From Stenocarpella maydis (Eukaryota; Ascomycota; Sordariomycetes; Diaporthales; Diaporthaceae): 64,000 nt of DNA. The stretch spans positions 516,244 through 580,243 of the forward strand of contig NQMI01000006.1 in the NCBI GenBank assembly GCA_002270565.1. Direction: 5' to 3'. The notes below the pieces were generated by a model that ran no database searches, was not told the origin of the DNA, and was given only the letters and a program-made list of their open reading frames with translations. The translations under genes were made by a program, and so were the position numbers. This document shows, piece after piece, positions 31,731 through 41,971 of this stretch; the first letter of the stretch is position 1; every line of letters begins with the position of its first letter.

Positions 31731-32290
31731 CTAATTAAAAACACCTACTGCCTCCTCAGAATGCAGCCATGCTTCTTGCACTACCATCCTACTAGCCTCC
31801 TCTATAGAGTTGCAACCTATAACCCTAGCGGACTGCTTGGCAATCCGCTTTTGCTCGGCTTTGGCTTCCTCTTTCTTTACACGATCTAACTCATCCAAGT
31901 TCAACAAACTATAATGAATAGCCTGCAACATTTTCTTACGCTATATATGCTTCTACTTATATAAATAAAGGAGCTTCTCCTTTAATTCTTTAATCTTATC
32001 CTCTAGTTTCTGGTGTTAGGCTGAGATATATAAAAGGTCCTTTAAGTTATTAAGCTTTAGAATGTTATACTTTAATTGCTGTTATCGGATGCACTTAGCA
32101 TAATGGTTGGAAACCTCCTCTGAAACCTTATAGGACTTAATGCCCTGCGCCTTACAGGAAGAATAAGGATGCATTATAATAGCACCCTATAAAATGGTGG
32201 ATAATAGGGAGTTATGCTGCTTAACTTTCTTGGAGCGATGGGATAACTTGGAAACCTAAGAATCCTTGATTCTAGATGATATGATGAATT
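31731..32290 (-). other. Antisense coding-like frame between pol and the 3' LTR
   Basis: Downstream of the chromodomain, the minus strand reads as a charged, helical protein rather than random text. A stop-interrupted stretch (about 32290-31940) with KVSEEVSNHYAKCIR and HQKLEDKIKELKEKLLYLYK is followed by a 66-codon open frame ending at 31731 with LNLDELDRVKKEEAKAEQKR. I do not recognise the family. It may be an antisense accessory frame of the element or a fragment of another mobile element. Confidence 0.4.
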
Positions 32291-32373
32291 AGGAAGGTAT
32301 AAATGAAAAATATGATGAGTAAGGATAGCTTATAGATTACTTTTAAGGGCAAAAGAAGTAAGAAAGGAGATAA

Positions 32374-32806
32374 TATTATGAACCAATACGCTAGCACCCC
32401 GGACCCCGGTTTGCAGGCCTAAAGATATTAAAGATGTATGCTGCAATATAACCCTGCAGGACCTTGATAGTGGAGTTAGCATAATATACCCAGATTTAGG
32501 GTTAGGGTCTGGCTTGCAACGCTTGGTTGTAAGCTATATGAGCTAGCTTAAAGAGGCATCCTTTAAGCCTTATATCACGACTTGCAGGCTCGCCTTGTGA
32601 GCTAGTGAGCTACTAAAGAGTCGGAGTATGTAACCATATGGTTATCACTATAGTAGATAGCTTTTATAGGATAGACTCTTTAGTTGTTAATCTAAGTATT
32701 TAATCCCGGCATTGGATAGCCTTATAGCTAGTGATTATTGTTAGTTAACAATATTGCTTAACAACCGCTTAACAACGTATTCCGAATATAAACCCTTGAT
32801 TTTTCA
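32374..32806 (+). repeat. 3' LTR of the Ty3/gypsy element
   Basis: It starts TATTATGAACCAATACG and ends TTTTTCA. Aligned by eye with the 5' LTR over its full length, it shows mostly transition differences. Confidence 0.82.
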
Positions 32807-33870
32807 GGATTACGTACTCGGAAACCCCTTTGATCATTATATATAGCACCCTAAGTATGCTGAGATCTTAGGGATTTTATGTATTTAGCATACTTACTAT
32901 ATTTACTTTTAGAAAAAAGCTAGCTAATTTTTCTTTTCTAGAAGGTTCTGTTTAGGACTTATTATAAGAACTTATAAGAACTTTAAGCTTAAGTATTAAA
33001 AAATCGCTAGTTATAATAAGGCTAAGGCCTATATAATTATTGAATTTAATAGAGAGCTACTATTTGGATACTTATGAGGACTTAATAGAGTATGGGTATG
33101 TAAGTTAACTAAATGCCCTATTTACCTAGATGAGAAACTCCTCCCTTAGTATGAGGAAATGGAATAATAAAGTAACCAGCAATAGTAATGCTTAGCATAT
33201 AAATAATAAAAATAGGGAAAAGATAGTGATTGCCTGTAGAGGGATAATAGTTGATTATAGACTATTAGTCCCTATATGCAACTTATGGAAGCTATATATA
33301 TATTATTTTAAAAGTAAGAATTAATAGAAAAATATATAGTTTATTATTAGATAGTACTGCTTAGGGTAACTTTATATTATTAAATATTATTAATAGAGAT
33401 TAAATCTTATAGCATTAGAAGGAAGACTTCTATAGATTTAGTATTATAAAAGGTATCGAAGTAGGATACAAAAATAAAGTAATTAATATAGAGATTAATT
33501 ATCTATTTATCTTAATTTAAGGATATACTACTTTTATAACCCGGGATATTATAGATATAGTGTATTATAAACTAATCTTGGGACTTTTATGGCTATATAC
33601 TATAAATCCCTAAATTAATTAGACTACTAACTAGATCTTTTGGAATAATACTGTTTTTAAAAAAAGGTTATAGTTAATAGTATAGGGAGGAGTTATATTA
33701 TTAAGGATAGTAAATAGATAATATACTTAAATAAACTTATAGATACCTCTATAAGCAAGCAGGAGACCCAGCTTAAGAAGAATAGAGAAGGATTAAACCT
33801 CTTAAGTATATTATAGGTTTAATATAAAAGCTTTAAGAAGCGTAGTTGGAAACCCTAAATAGTAAATAGC
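32807..33870 (+). mobile_element. Second, fragmentary Ty3/gypsy copy (protease region)
   Basis: TA-rich DNA after the 3' LTR. From about 33340 to 33780 it parallels the protease-to-RT interval of the neighbouring element (about 28000-28440): both contain an AATTAATT(A/G)GACTACTA stretch followed by CTAGATCTTTTGG. No LTR or later pol domain follows, so it is a fragment. The rest of the segment has no recognisable feature. Confidence 0.6.
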
Positions 33871-34173
33871 TAAAGCTGGAAATAGATTGATGTCTGGTCA
33901 GTGGTTATGTAAGCATGTCTTGGAGCATTTTTCTTGTGACATCACACAGGTGCCTGGGCCTACTCTCGTCACATTGAACACCAGAGTCTTAACTATATTA
34001 TCAGTTTCCGTTGGACTTCCTGAAGTAACATTTAGAGCTCCAGTAAGAGTAATCAATACTTGGTGGTCTCCAGGTGACTCAAATCAAGGGTATGATCTGG
34101 TGGGTCGTGAGATGTGTCACAGTTAACCCCACATTGCTCTCACTCCCGGTGTTGCACATGTGTTGGCGCCGGT
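33871..34173. promoter_or_regulatory. Region upstream of the sirtuin gene
   Basis: Ordinary composition resumes right after the TA-rich island. The roughly 300 bp before the first in-frame ATG should hold the sirtuin promoter, which is therefore next to RIP-mutated DNA. No motif is identifiable. Confidence 0.4.
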
Positions 34174-35253
34174 ATGAAGGCAGCAGCGTACAACACCGCC
34201 CATCTGACTATTAGAAGGTGCGTTCGACCTCGCCAAACAATCCTCTCGGGGTCGAAGAACTTTGCTTCGCTGTCGTTCTGGACTAGTATCACCTCCCCTC
34301 GACAAACATCAACCATGGCTGCCCGTACCTCCATCGAGGAATTCCAAGACCTCATCAAGTCAAGCAACCGCATTGTCGCCCTCTGCGGAGCTGGCCTTTC
34401 AGCAGCCTCAGGCCTGCCTACATTCCGAGGGGCCGGTGGCCTATGGCGGAACCAAGAGCCTACCTCCCTGGCAACTCCAGAGGCATTCGAAGCGGACCCA
34501 GCTTTGGTCTGGCTATTCTACGCCTGGAGGCGCCACATGTGTCTCAAGGCACAGCCCAACGAGGCCCATCACGCGCTTGCGGAGCTGGCAAAGAAGAAGG
34601 AGAATTTCATATGCCTGACACAGAATGTCGATGGTGAGAAGAACTTGAGACGCTAAACCAGGCGTCGAGCTGGCAGCTCGCACGGAGTTACTGACAACCT
34701 CCCAGGCCTGTCGGCCCGAGCCGGGCACCCCAAAGACCGGCTGCGTCTCCTGCACGGGAGCATATTGGATGTCAAATGTTTCGATGAGTGCGGCTACATC
34801 GAGAGGGACAACCTTTCCGACCCGCTCTGTCCGGCCCTGGAGGCTGCGTCCGCGGTGAAGACCGCGCCGGACCAGTCCGGCAAGCTTCCCCTGCTCGACC
34901 CCAGGGTTCCCGTGCCCAAGATCGACGTCAAAGACCTGCCCCACTGCCCAAAGTGTAAAAGTGGCCTCCTCCGCCCCGGGGTCGTCTGGTTTGGCGAGTC
35001 ACTGGACGAGCAGATGCTCGACGAGACTGATGACTGGATCAACTCGGCGCCGGTGGACATCATGCTAGTTGTCGGGACCGCTGCGGTAGTTTATCCGGCG
35101 GCTGGCTACACACAGAAAGCGAAGAGGAAAGGTGCTGTAGTTGCCGTGGTGAATCCCGACAAGGGCGCTTGCGCGGGGCTGGGGTCCAAGGACTTCTTCT
35201 TCCAGGGCGACGCTGCTGAGATCCTCCCCAAGCTGTTTGCCAAGGTCGGCTGA
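34174..35253 (+). CDS. SIRT5-like NAD-dependent protein deacylase (class III sirtuin)
   Basis: Two exons joined across a 72-bp intron (34634-34705) encode 288 residues from the ATG at 34315, which sits in a strong AACCATGG context, or 335 from the in-frame ATG at 34174. Numbered from 34315: NAD-binding CGAGLSAASGLPTFRG (24-39), TQNVDG spanning the intron, HG of LLHGSI as general base, and paired zinc cysteines CFDEC and CPKC before LLRPGVVWFGE. Tyr69 and Arg72 (LFYAWRR) match the Y-x-x-R that gives SIRT5 its preference for succinyl, malonyl and glutaryl lysine. The extra 47 residues from the upstream ATG contain several arginines and no acidic residue, like a mitochondrial presequence. Length suits the family. 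Confidence 0.9.
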
Positions 35254-35388
35254 GGCTTGGGCGGTGGAGCCACTGCGCAGCTTGAGGAAGCCGAAGGAGT
35301 CGAGGGTCTTGTGGATGATGTGAGGCGGTACTAATATGATCATTTCCTGGTCTATCTAAACGGGTATCACCGTCCTTCCTGCTTTCCT

Positions 35389-37183
35389 TTACAAATTAAC
35401 AGCGACCTTGGCCCCGACCTCAGTCGAATCGCCCATCTCTTTTATCAGCTCCGATGCCCGCTCGGCCGCCACCATGACTCCAAACTGCGGGTTCACCGTC
35501 AGTGGTTCGAGGATGCTCGCGTCGACGACATGCATGTTCTCCGTCCCCACCACCCTCGTCTGGGCGTCCACGCACTTTCCCATACGGCAGCTCGAGCTCC
35601 AGTGGTTGACCAAGCCCTCCGCGTAGCTGGAAGGCGTCGTAATGTAGGTCTTGATCTCGTCCTTTGTCGCCGTCTTGGCGATGTTGAGGGGCTCCAGCCC
35701 GGAGTCGCTCCTGTCCAGCGCCGCAAACAAGTCGGCAATGAACTGTGCAATATCGTCGGCGTCGCGGGGATGGCTATAGAAGTTTCCGTTTCCGCCACCG
35801 GGGACGAACTTGCCCGTCTTGGGATCCTGGGTGAGGGCGACCTTCGTCGTGGACAGCAGACCCGAGGTGCCGTAGACGTTGAGGGTAATGGTGCTGCCAT
35901 TGGTGTAGGCGGAGTATCCTGCCGTGCCAATGGTGCCCTGGAGACCGGTTGGTGCGGAGCCGTCTGTGTGGTTGATGTAGGTCCAGAAGGCAGAGGTCTG
36001 GCCTGCGTAAGAGTATGGGCCAGAGCGATTGTTGAGGTACAGATCGCGGTCAGCCTCGATGGGAGAGGCATAAGAGTACGTGTACGAGTCTACCGTGGGT
36101 CCGGTAAGCTCGATAAACGTGTTGGGGTTATCGAAGAGCCCGGCACCGACGTCGCTATTGTTGAGCCAAGACGAGGGCGTCATGGCTGGATCCATGGAGC
36201 CAGCTTCGGAAAGCGTCGTGAGAACATCTGCTGGCCCGATTCCTGACTGCATCAGGAGCGCAGGGCTGAACAGAGCACCGCCACTGAAGATAACGCGGCC
36301 GGTTGCGCTCAGGTTGATGGTTGTCTCCACGCCGTCGACATCCGCATGGACTCCGGTTGCCCTAGACCCAGTGCGCACAGCTCTGGAGACTGTGACGTTG
36401 CTCTGCAGGGAGAAGTTGGGCCGCTGAAGGGCGGACTGCAGGTACGTGGTGACGGGACCACCGCGCTGCCCGTTGGCGTAATCGTAGGAGGTGTGGCCAA
36501 AGACTGCCTGCTTCTGATTTGGCACGTCGTTGAAGACAACTTCCGAGTAGCCGGCGCCGTCGACAAGCCACTTCCTGGCCGCCTCGTAGCTTGGCTGGAC
36601 ATTGGACGGAGACGTGACCTCGACCGAGGGCTGCCTCTCATACAGCCTCTTGGTGGCAGCGGCCACGTCGGGGCTCTTCCAGCCGTCTGGGAAGAAGTTG
36701 TCCCAGTCTGACGCTGGGGGCTCGAAAAATAAGCCAGCATTAACGGCACTTGAACCGCCGATGGTGCAGCCGCCAAATGCAGGGCTGCTGATTTTTTCAC
36801 CGCATGTGAGGGTGTCAGATCCCGCAAAGATGGTGTTGTCTGTTTCACTATTAGTACAAGTCGTCCAAACGCTGCTGCGTGTGATCAAGGTGCTCACATA
36901 GTCCCGGGACGTCCACGCGGCTCAGGTCAGTCCCATCCAGCCAGGCAGGCCTCTCTCTGCCACCTGTAATGCCATATGAAGGTCCTCCTTGTTCTAAGAG
37001 CAGCGTCTTCAACCCCGTCTCACTCAGCCTGTCCGCGACGATTATGCCCGCTGGCCCGGCGCCCACGACAATGAAGTCGTAAGAGTCGGTCGTCCAGCCC
37101 TCTGCCCTCCCGGCCACTGGAGCAGCGGCGGCGGATTGTAGCAGCAGTGCCGCCAATGCCGATGTTTGTAGTGATGCTCGCAT
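35389..37183 (-). CDS. Secreted GMC oxidoreductase, cellobiose-dehydrogenase-like flavin domain
   Basis: Two exons, 37183-36898 and 36839-35389, with a 58-bp intron (GTGAGC, TACTAAT branch site, AACAG), encode 578 residues. The start ATG gives a signal peptide (MRASLQTSALAALLLQSAAA). The FAD-binding GAGPAG motif follows at once (YDFIVVGAGPAGIIVADRLS), then the PGGG-like GGCTIGGSSAVNAGLF block, and the C-terminal catalytic pair His508 (LVNHWSSS) and Asn545 (TVNPQFGV). The LLLEQGGPSYGITGG and DVPGLY segments resemble the dehydrogenase half of cellobiose dehydrogenase (AA3), but no haem-binding cytochrome domain precedes it. It likely oxidises sugars or alcohols outside the cell; the substrate is unknown. 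Confidence 0.87.
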
Positions 37184-38427
37184 TTTAGGTGGTAATTTGC
37201 GAACGGCTCGGTGTCGGGTGAGCGAGTTGAGATGTGGCAGATGTCGACACCACACAAATGTCGCGAATTGAACCTTGGTTTTAAGCTTGATCGATACGTG
37301 AAAACCAACCGCAGCTCAGCTCTCATGCGGGTCGCCGCAGATCGCACTTGAAGCCAAAATTTCAAAATAGCATCGTGAAATGAGGTGCGGGTCTTGGCCG
37401 AAAGGGGTAGTGGGAATCTTTATGACCTCGGGAGGGAGGGCCATGTGCTTGTTTTTTTCGCACTGCAACCCTCGTGAACGCTTGAATGATGCCATGACTG
37501 CTATGACATAATTCGAGATTCCTCCCTAGACTGCGCCTCCGTCGTGTTACCGTCAGTAATAAACGCCACGGATGGTTGTAGTGTACTAGCTTGGCTCTAC
37601 CTGAACACGCCTGTCGCGCCTATTCTTTTCAGAGGTCTAGCACGCTTCGCCGATCTCTTAGCAAGTCGCGTGGAGGACTAACTAACCAGCTGCACGTTGA
37701 GTCTGTCGGCGTCTGGCCCTGGTTCCATCCAGAGAGTCCCGCGCAATACGAGGCACGGAACTCCCCACTGGGCCGGGACCTCCGATGGCAGTGTGTCACC
37801 GGCCGGAGAGGGCGCTTGAGAGCTGAATTGCCACTAAAAACCTCAGATAGGTTTCGCGCGGGGCGGACCGTACCTTGGGGTAGATCTGTGAACACGAGCA
37901 CAGCCGCGGAGACGGTGTGCGTATTGTCTGACTGTGCGCATTGTCTGATTGTGCATATTGTCTGATTGTGCGACTTATACCGGACAATGCAAGCGCCTGA
38001 GTCACTCAGCAGCTCGCTAGCTGAACAATATCTGGATTCGGAAAGTCACCGAAGACCTTTGATTGCTATCGACCCTCGGCATCGTCTATCGCCATTGCGT
38101 GCACCCAACCCAACAACCGCGATCTCCAACATTTGAAGTCTTGGAGTCAACCACATGCACAACACCTAGACCCAACGACCAATGCGCCGCCCCTTTCTCA
38201 CACTGTCGAAAGAACATGAGAAGCGTGAACCAAAAGAAGAAGAAAAACAAGACAAAAAACAAGACAAAAAACAAAACAAAAAAAAACACGATATCGTACT
38301 CGGTAGTCCCCCACAAGACACCGAAAAGAAAACCCGCCCGCCATCTGCCAGATCAAACAAACGACTCCTGAAAACCCATCATCAATCCACGGTCACTGCC
38401 CGTGGCGATCTTGCCATTTGTCGACTC
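37184..38427. other. Intergenic region with A/C-rich tract
   Basis: About 1.2 kb without a supported gene. It holds TGTCTGATTGTGC-type direct repeats at about 37925-37975 and an A-rich (ACAAAAAACAAGAC) low-complexity stretch at 38234-38290. Confidence 0.45.
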
Positions 38428-38877
38428 TCACACCTGAGCGGGAGAGGGATTGTACGACATCTTGGGCCTCTCTGGCATCACGTAATCCCCCCTCCCATAA
38501 TCCCGGCCCTGCAAGCCATCACCACCTTTGGTATGCTGGCTGTCCGGGTGCTTCTCCTGCTCGGCCCCCGCGTAGGGTTCCCGACCGCCCTCCCTTCCGG
38601 GGACGTATCCCGGCGTCTCATCGTAAAGGCTACCGCTGCCTTTGCTATACCTGCTGTTGTGCTTGGCCCTGTTACTGCTCGCCTTCCGTCTCCTCTGCAT
38701 GACGATTGACGCGATGACGGCGGCGATGAGCACCATCGCGCCGACTGCGACGATCGCGATCGCTGCTGGCCTGGAGAGCTTGCTGCGAGATGTGTAATTT
38801 GTCTTGTGTATCTTGCTCACTGCCCTCCTCTCCGGCACGTCGTAGGGCGACGTCGGGTCCATTGAGAATGGTGCCAT
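38428..38877 (-). CDS. Small single-pass membrane protein, unknown function
   Basis: One exon, 149 residues from the ATG at 38877. After about 35 polar residues comes a basic stretch (SRSKLSRP) and one strongly hydrophobic helix (AIAIVAVGAMVLIAAVIASIV), then a basic MQRRRK cluster and a polar, glycine/tyrosine-rich tail. The positive residues after the helix suggest the C-terminal tail is cytosolic. The frame remains open upstream to 39006 with earlier ATGs, so the N-terminus could be longer. I recognise no family; similar short membrane proteins are common and unnamed in filamentous fungi. Confidence 0.6.
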   Translation of the reverse strand: MAPFSMDPTSPYDVPERRAVSKIHKTNYTSRSKLSRPAAIAIVAVGAMVLIAAVIASIVMQRRRKASSNRAKHNSRYSKGSGSLYDETPGYVPGREGGREPYAGAEQEKHPDSQHTKGGDGLQGRDYGRGDYVMPERPKMSYNPSPAQV

Positions 38878-40379
38878 TTCGACTGTGCTTGATTTTTGAT
38901 AATCACGTAAGTTTTCAAGCAGTTGGGCGTCTGAAACGGATTCGAATCCGCTTTGGTGATAATCGCGAATGATTCTTGGCTGGGGCATCAAATGTGCGCA
39001 AGGCAAACTACGAAGAAAGAGTCCAGAAGAGCCGACTGCCAGAGGTAAGCCGAGCAGGAATCCTGCCGCGGTTATGTACTTGGACTTTGTTCCTCCTCAA
39101 GTCTGTTCGCGGACCTGGTTTGACCTAAACTGAAGCCCGGCGTCCTCAACCTGACCCAGTGGCCCTGATCTGAATGAGAATCAACCCGGCGTTGGCAGTG
39201 GCAGCTCCCGAGATCCATCATCTTGAGGCAGCCCCAGCCCGGCCGCGGTCGAAACTCGCATCAAAGCATCGGCCAGAACCGTTTCACTGGATGCCACCCT
39301 CATTGGCCGGCTGCTTCGAGCGGCTGAAATTTGGAGGCTGCGCCGCAGGTCTGACAACAGCCCGCGAAGGAATGATTGGGTTTGAGCATCGCGTTCCTGA
39401 GGCGGGTCGCACTTTGCGGCCGATGCCGAGCGAGTTCCGGGTTGGCAATTCGCAACACCAACAATATAGGCCCGTCATCGGGCCCCCAATAAATTCTGGG
39501 GCCGCGAAAACATCATTAACATTTGTTGATGAGACCAGAATCCTCGAGTGTCCACTGCAGGCCTCCCCATGCCCGGCAGGGCCGCTATTTGCGTCTCAGG
39601 CCTAGCACCAAGAGCCTTGTGGTTGTAGACGAATGCGGGCATCCGTACCCGCTGCAATGGTACTCCGATACATCTCGGGGAGAACTAGGTAGAAATTCAG
39701 ATACACACCCATACCTGACCCACACCTACCTAGCACGACACCTTGGCACCTACATATATTTATACTCTCACAGTCCCTACACTGACAACAAACGCCCTTA
39801 TAAGACACAACGAGCTCTTCATCAATTATGACATGTAATTTTTGCCCGGTATTAAATTTGTAACTTGCAACGATGTAATAAATGTATGAATATACTATCC
39901 GATTTCTTATAGACAGTGAACACTGGTCCATGGTATTATACCATGTGCCTAATATGGCACGATACATATGTTTGTGAAAACTCCTCCCAGTGCCTCGTCC
40001 CGCTTGGCCGGTATGAAGCCGTCCTGCGAACTTTTGTTCCTGGAATTGTGATGTGCAATGGTCTCCAAGGACAAGTCCTGAGTCTACTCAAGAAGGACGC
40101 GACGACTGCGATAGTTAACAACATCCAACACACCCCATGGAAGGAAGATCCCCCAACCCATATTGATCATCATATAAGGGGCGGTCAAAGAAAAGACAAA
40201 TTTGAATAACCATTAAGCCCAGGCCAACCACCACACATAGCTCACGAATCCGGCCGGGGCAAACCTCAGCGCTATAGCTATGGCCAAGGCATCGGACTGC
40301 AGCTGAAGTTATGCGCAATGACGAAAAGATAAACCAAAACAACATTGAACTCTAGCCATTCCATAGCTAGGGAAGCTGC
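38878..40379. other. Intergenic region, no supported gene
   Basis: A GC-rich plus-strand open frame at 39174-39605 shows no motif and I do not support it. CCTACCTAG-type repeats occur near 39718-39735. A/T-rich sequence follows to about 39960. Confidence 0.4.
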
Positions 40380-41350
40380 CTTGTTCGGGCCGTGTGATCC
40401 CCTTGACCACGGCTGCAGTGTTTATTTGGTATGCAGCCACAAGGGCGCCTCCCCTGACGAGCGCATTTCATCAGCCATTTCTTCCTGGGATAAACAAGAC
40501 AAATCAACCACAAGCAGCGATCTTGGTGGCCACGAAGATCGCGGTAATCAAAAGACTCCTACTGCCACAAGAGCCGGCGAGCAGCTCCAAGTATTGCGGC
40601 CCGAAGCAGGCAAAGGCTGTGACACCAGTTGGTTGCTGTGCTGCGAATTTGGTGAAGGCAGTGAAGATTCTCTTGAGGTTGTCGTCCTTGAGGAGTTCCC
40701 TGGAGCAGGAACCCTCGGTGGCGTGGGCTTCCATCTCATCCGTCATAGCCTGCGAATCGCCGGCCCCGATCCACTTGAGACTCCCGAGAGCCTCGTCATG
40801 GCGGCCCTTCTTGGTAAGCCATCTTGTGCTTGAGCGTCAGCATGCCGAGGCCGAGTCAAGCACCAGGAACCAGCTGTAGACCTGTTGGGATCTGCACTGC
40901 TGTGAGTTTCTAGGGCCTAGGGCGACGCCATAGTCGACCAAGTACGATACAAAAACCCCAAAGGTACAGAACCACCGGAGGAAGCTTCCTACCTATCCCC
41001 TGATCTCCTTGGGCGTCATCTTCGAAGTGAAAAGGGGCACAACCACAGTGGGACCGCCAATACCCAGCCCGGCCACGACCCTCGCGATATGAAACCGCGC
41101 GGCCAACGAGTGCGTGCTAATAGTCTGTATGAGAGCGCCGACAAAAAAACACCAGGCTAGAGATCATCAGCGCGCCTTCTTGCGGTCGAGGTTGTCGGTG
41201 AGGTGCCACGCGAGAAAGCACGAGACGAAGGCGCCGAGCTGCTGGGCCCTGACGGATAGCGAGTCGGTTTGCGTCGCGCTTCGTTTCGTGTAGGCATATA
41301 GTCGCTCTGGAAGGAAGAGAGGGTCAAGACGAAAGTCACTCTGGCTCGAC
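40380..41350 (-). pseudogene. MFS sugar-porter-type transporter pseudogene
   Basis: Minus-strand text reads through most of a sugar/quinate-type MFS transporter with breaks. In order: GAFVSCFLAWHLTDNLDRKK (about 41240-41180), two adjacent stops (TGA TGA, about 41162-41167), RFHIARVVAGLGIGGPTVVV and the KMTPKEIRG family motif, a TAG where the motif's next residue should be, VGSFLRWFCTFGVFVSYLVD, then a linker with WLTKKGRHDEALGSLKWIG, and DDNLKRIFTAFTKFAAQQPT near 40690-40640. Further stops and shifts follow, and the N-terminal start is lost. Sugar-porter landmarks are in the right order and spacing, so this is a recently broken gene rather than chance similarity. Confidence 0.75.
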
Positions 41351-41971
41351 ATATAACCCAGAGATAGGGCTCTAAAATCTGCAGGACTTCCTCTGCTGCG
41401 TTTAAAATCCAATTTTAATGAAACATAGATGTTCGCCAAAGTTTTGTTCAGCAATTTCTATTCTGCGCAACAACCTCGAGGTCATGTGGAGGTTGGCCTT
41501 TGTCTCACCTGGAAAACAATCCCCATTCAGCCTGCCATTAGTTGGCCAGTTTCGATAGTCTACTTGAACTTTGCCACCCCCCCACCCCCAAAGGCCCAAG
41601 TGAATAACAGCTCTGAAATGCATGAGAAACATTGTGGACTTCAATATCATGCAGTCGTGATCAGCTCCGGTGATCATCTCATTCTCAGCCAGTTAGAATA
41701 CAAGACAGGTGGGCTGAGCCCCCGAGATAGTACACTTAAACCGACATCCCTCCCCTGCATCTCGAAGTTGCCGGTTGTCACGCTGGATGTCGGTTCTCCC
41801 CCTTGCAAAATATGGCGTTACAAAGAGCATCACCCAGTGAGATTAGCAATCCTACTATCAACCTAGAGCTAAACTGCACTACCAAGGACTACCAATACTC
41901 TTCAAAACTCAAGCTATTAGCCAGATGCACGCGCCGTCCCTCCCAGCAAGTCTGAGGCTCTCCTCGACGGT
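41351..41971. other. Intergenic region
   Basis: Lies between the transporter pseudogene and the 3' end of the intact MFS gene. No supported gene. Confidence 0.4.

Larger units (their letters stand above)
25162..32806 (+). mobile_element. Ty3/gypsy chromovirus-type LTR retrotransposon, RIP-inactivated
   Basis: About 7.6 kb with two similar direct LTRs (25162-25587 and 32374-32806). Between them, in order on the plus strand, are gag with a CCHC zinc knuckle, reverse transcriptase, RNase H, integrase and a C-terminal chromodomain. That order (integrase after RT/RNase H, with a chromodomain) defines the chromovirus branch of Ty3/gypsy. The LTRs differ by many transitions and the coding region is full of TAG and TAA, consistent with RIP. 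No clear 5-bp target duplication was found: the left flank is ACTAG and the right flank GGATT. Confidence 0.88.

Noticed and set aside
38935..38955. GGATTCGAATCC stretch resembling a tRNA T-arm
   Set aside because: The stem does not pair correctly around a TTC loop and no acceptor, D-arm or anticodon arm is nearby. No tRNA was found anywhere in the window.
39174..39605. 143-codon GC-rich plus-strand frame
   Set aside because: No motif, signal or splice context, and its composition fits chance opening in GC-rich DNA.
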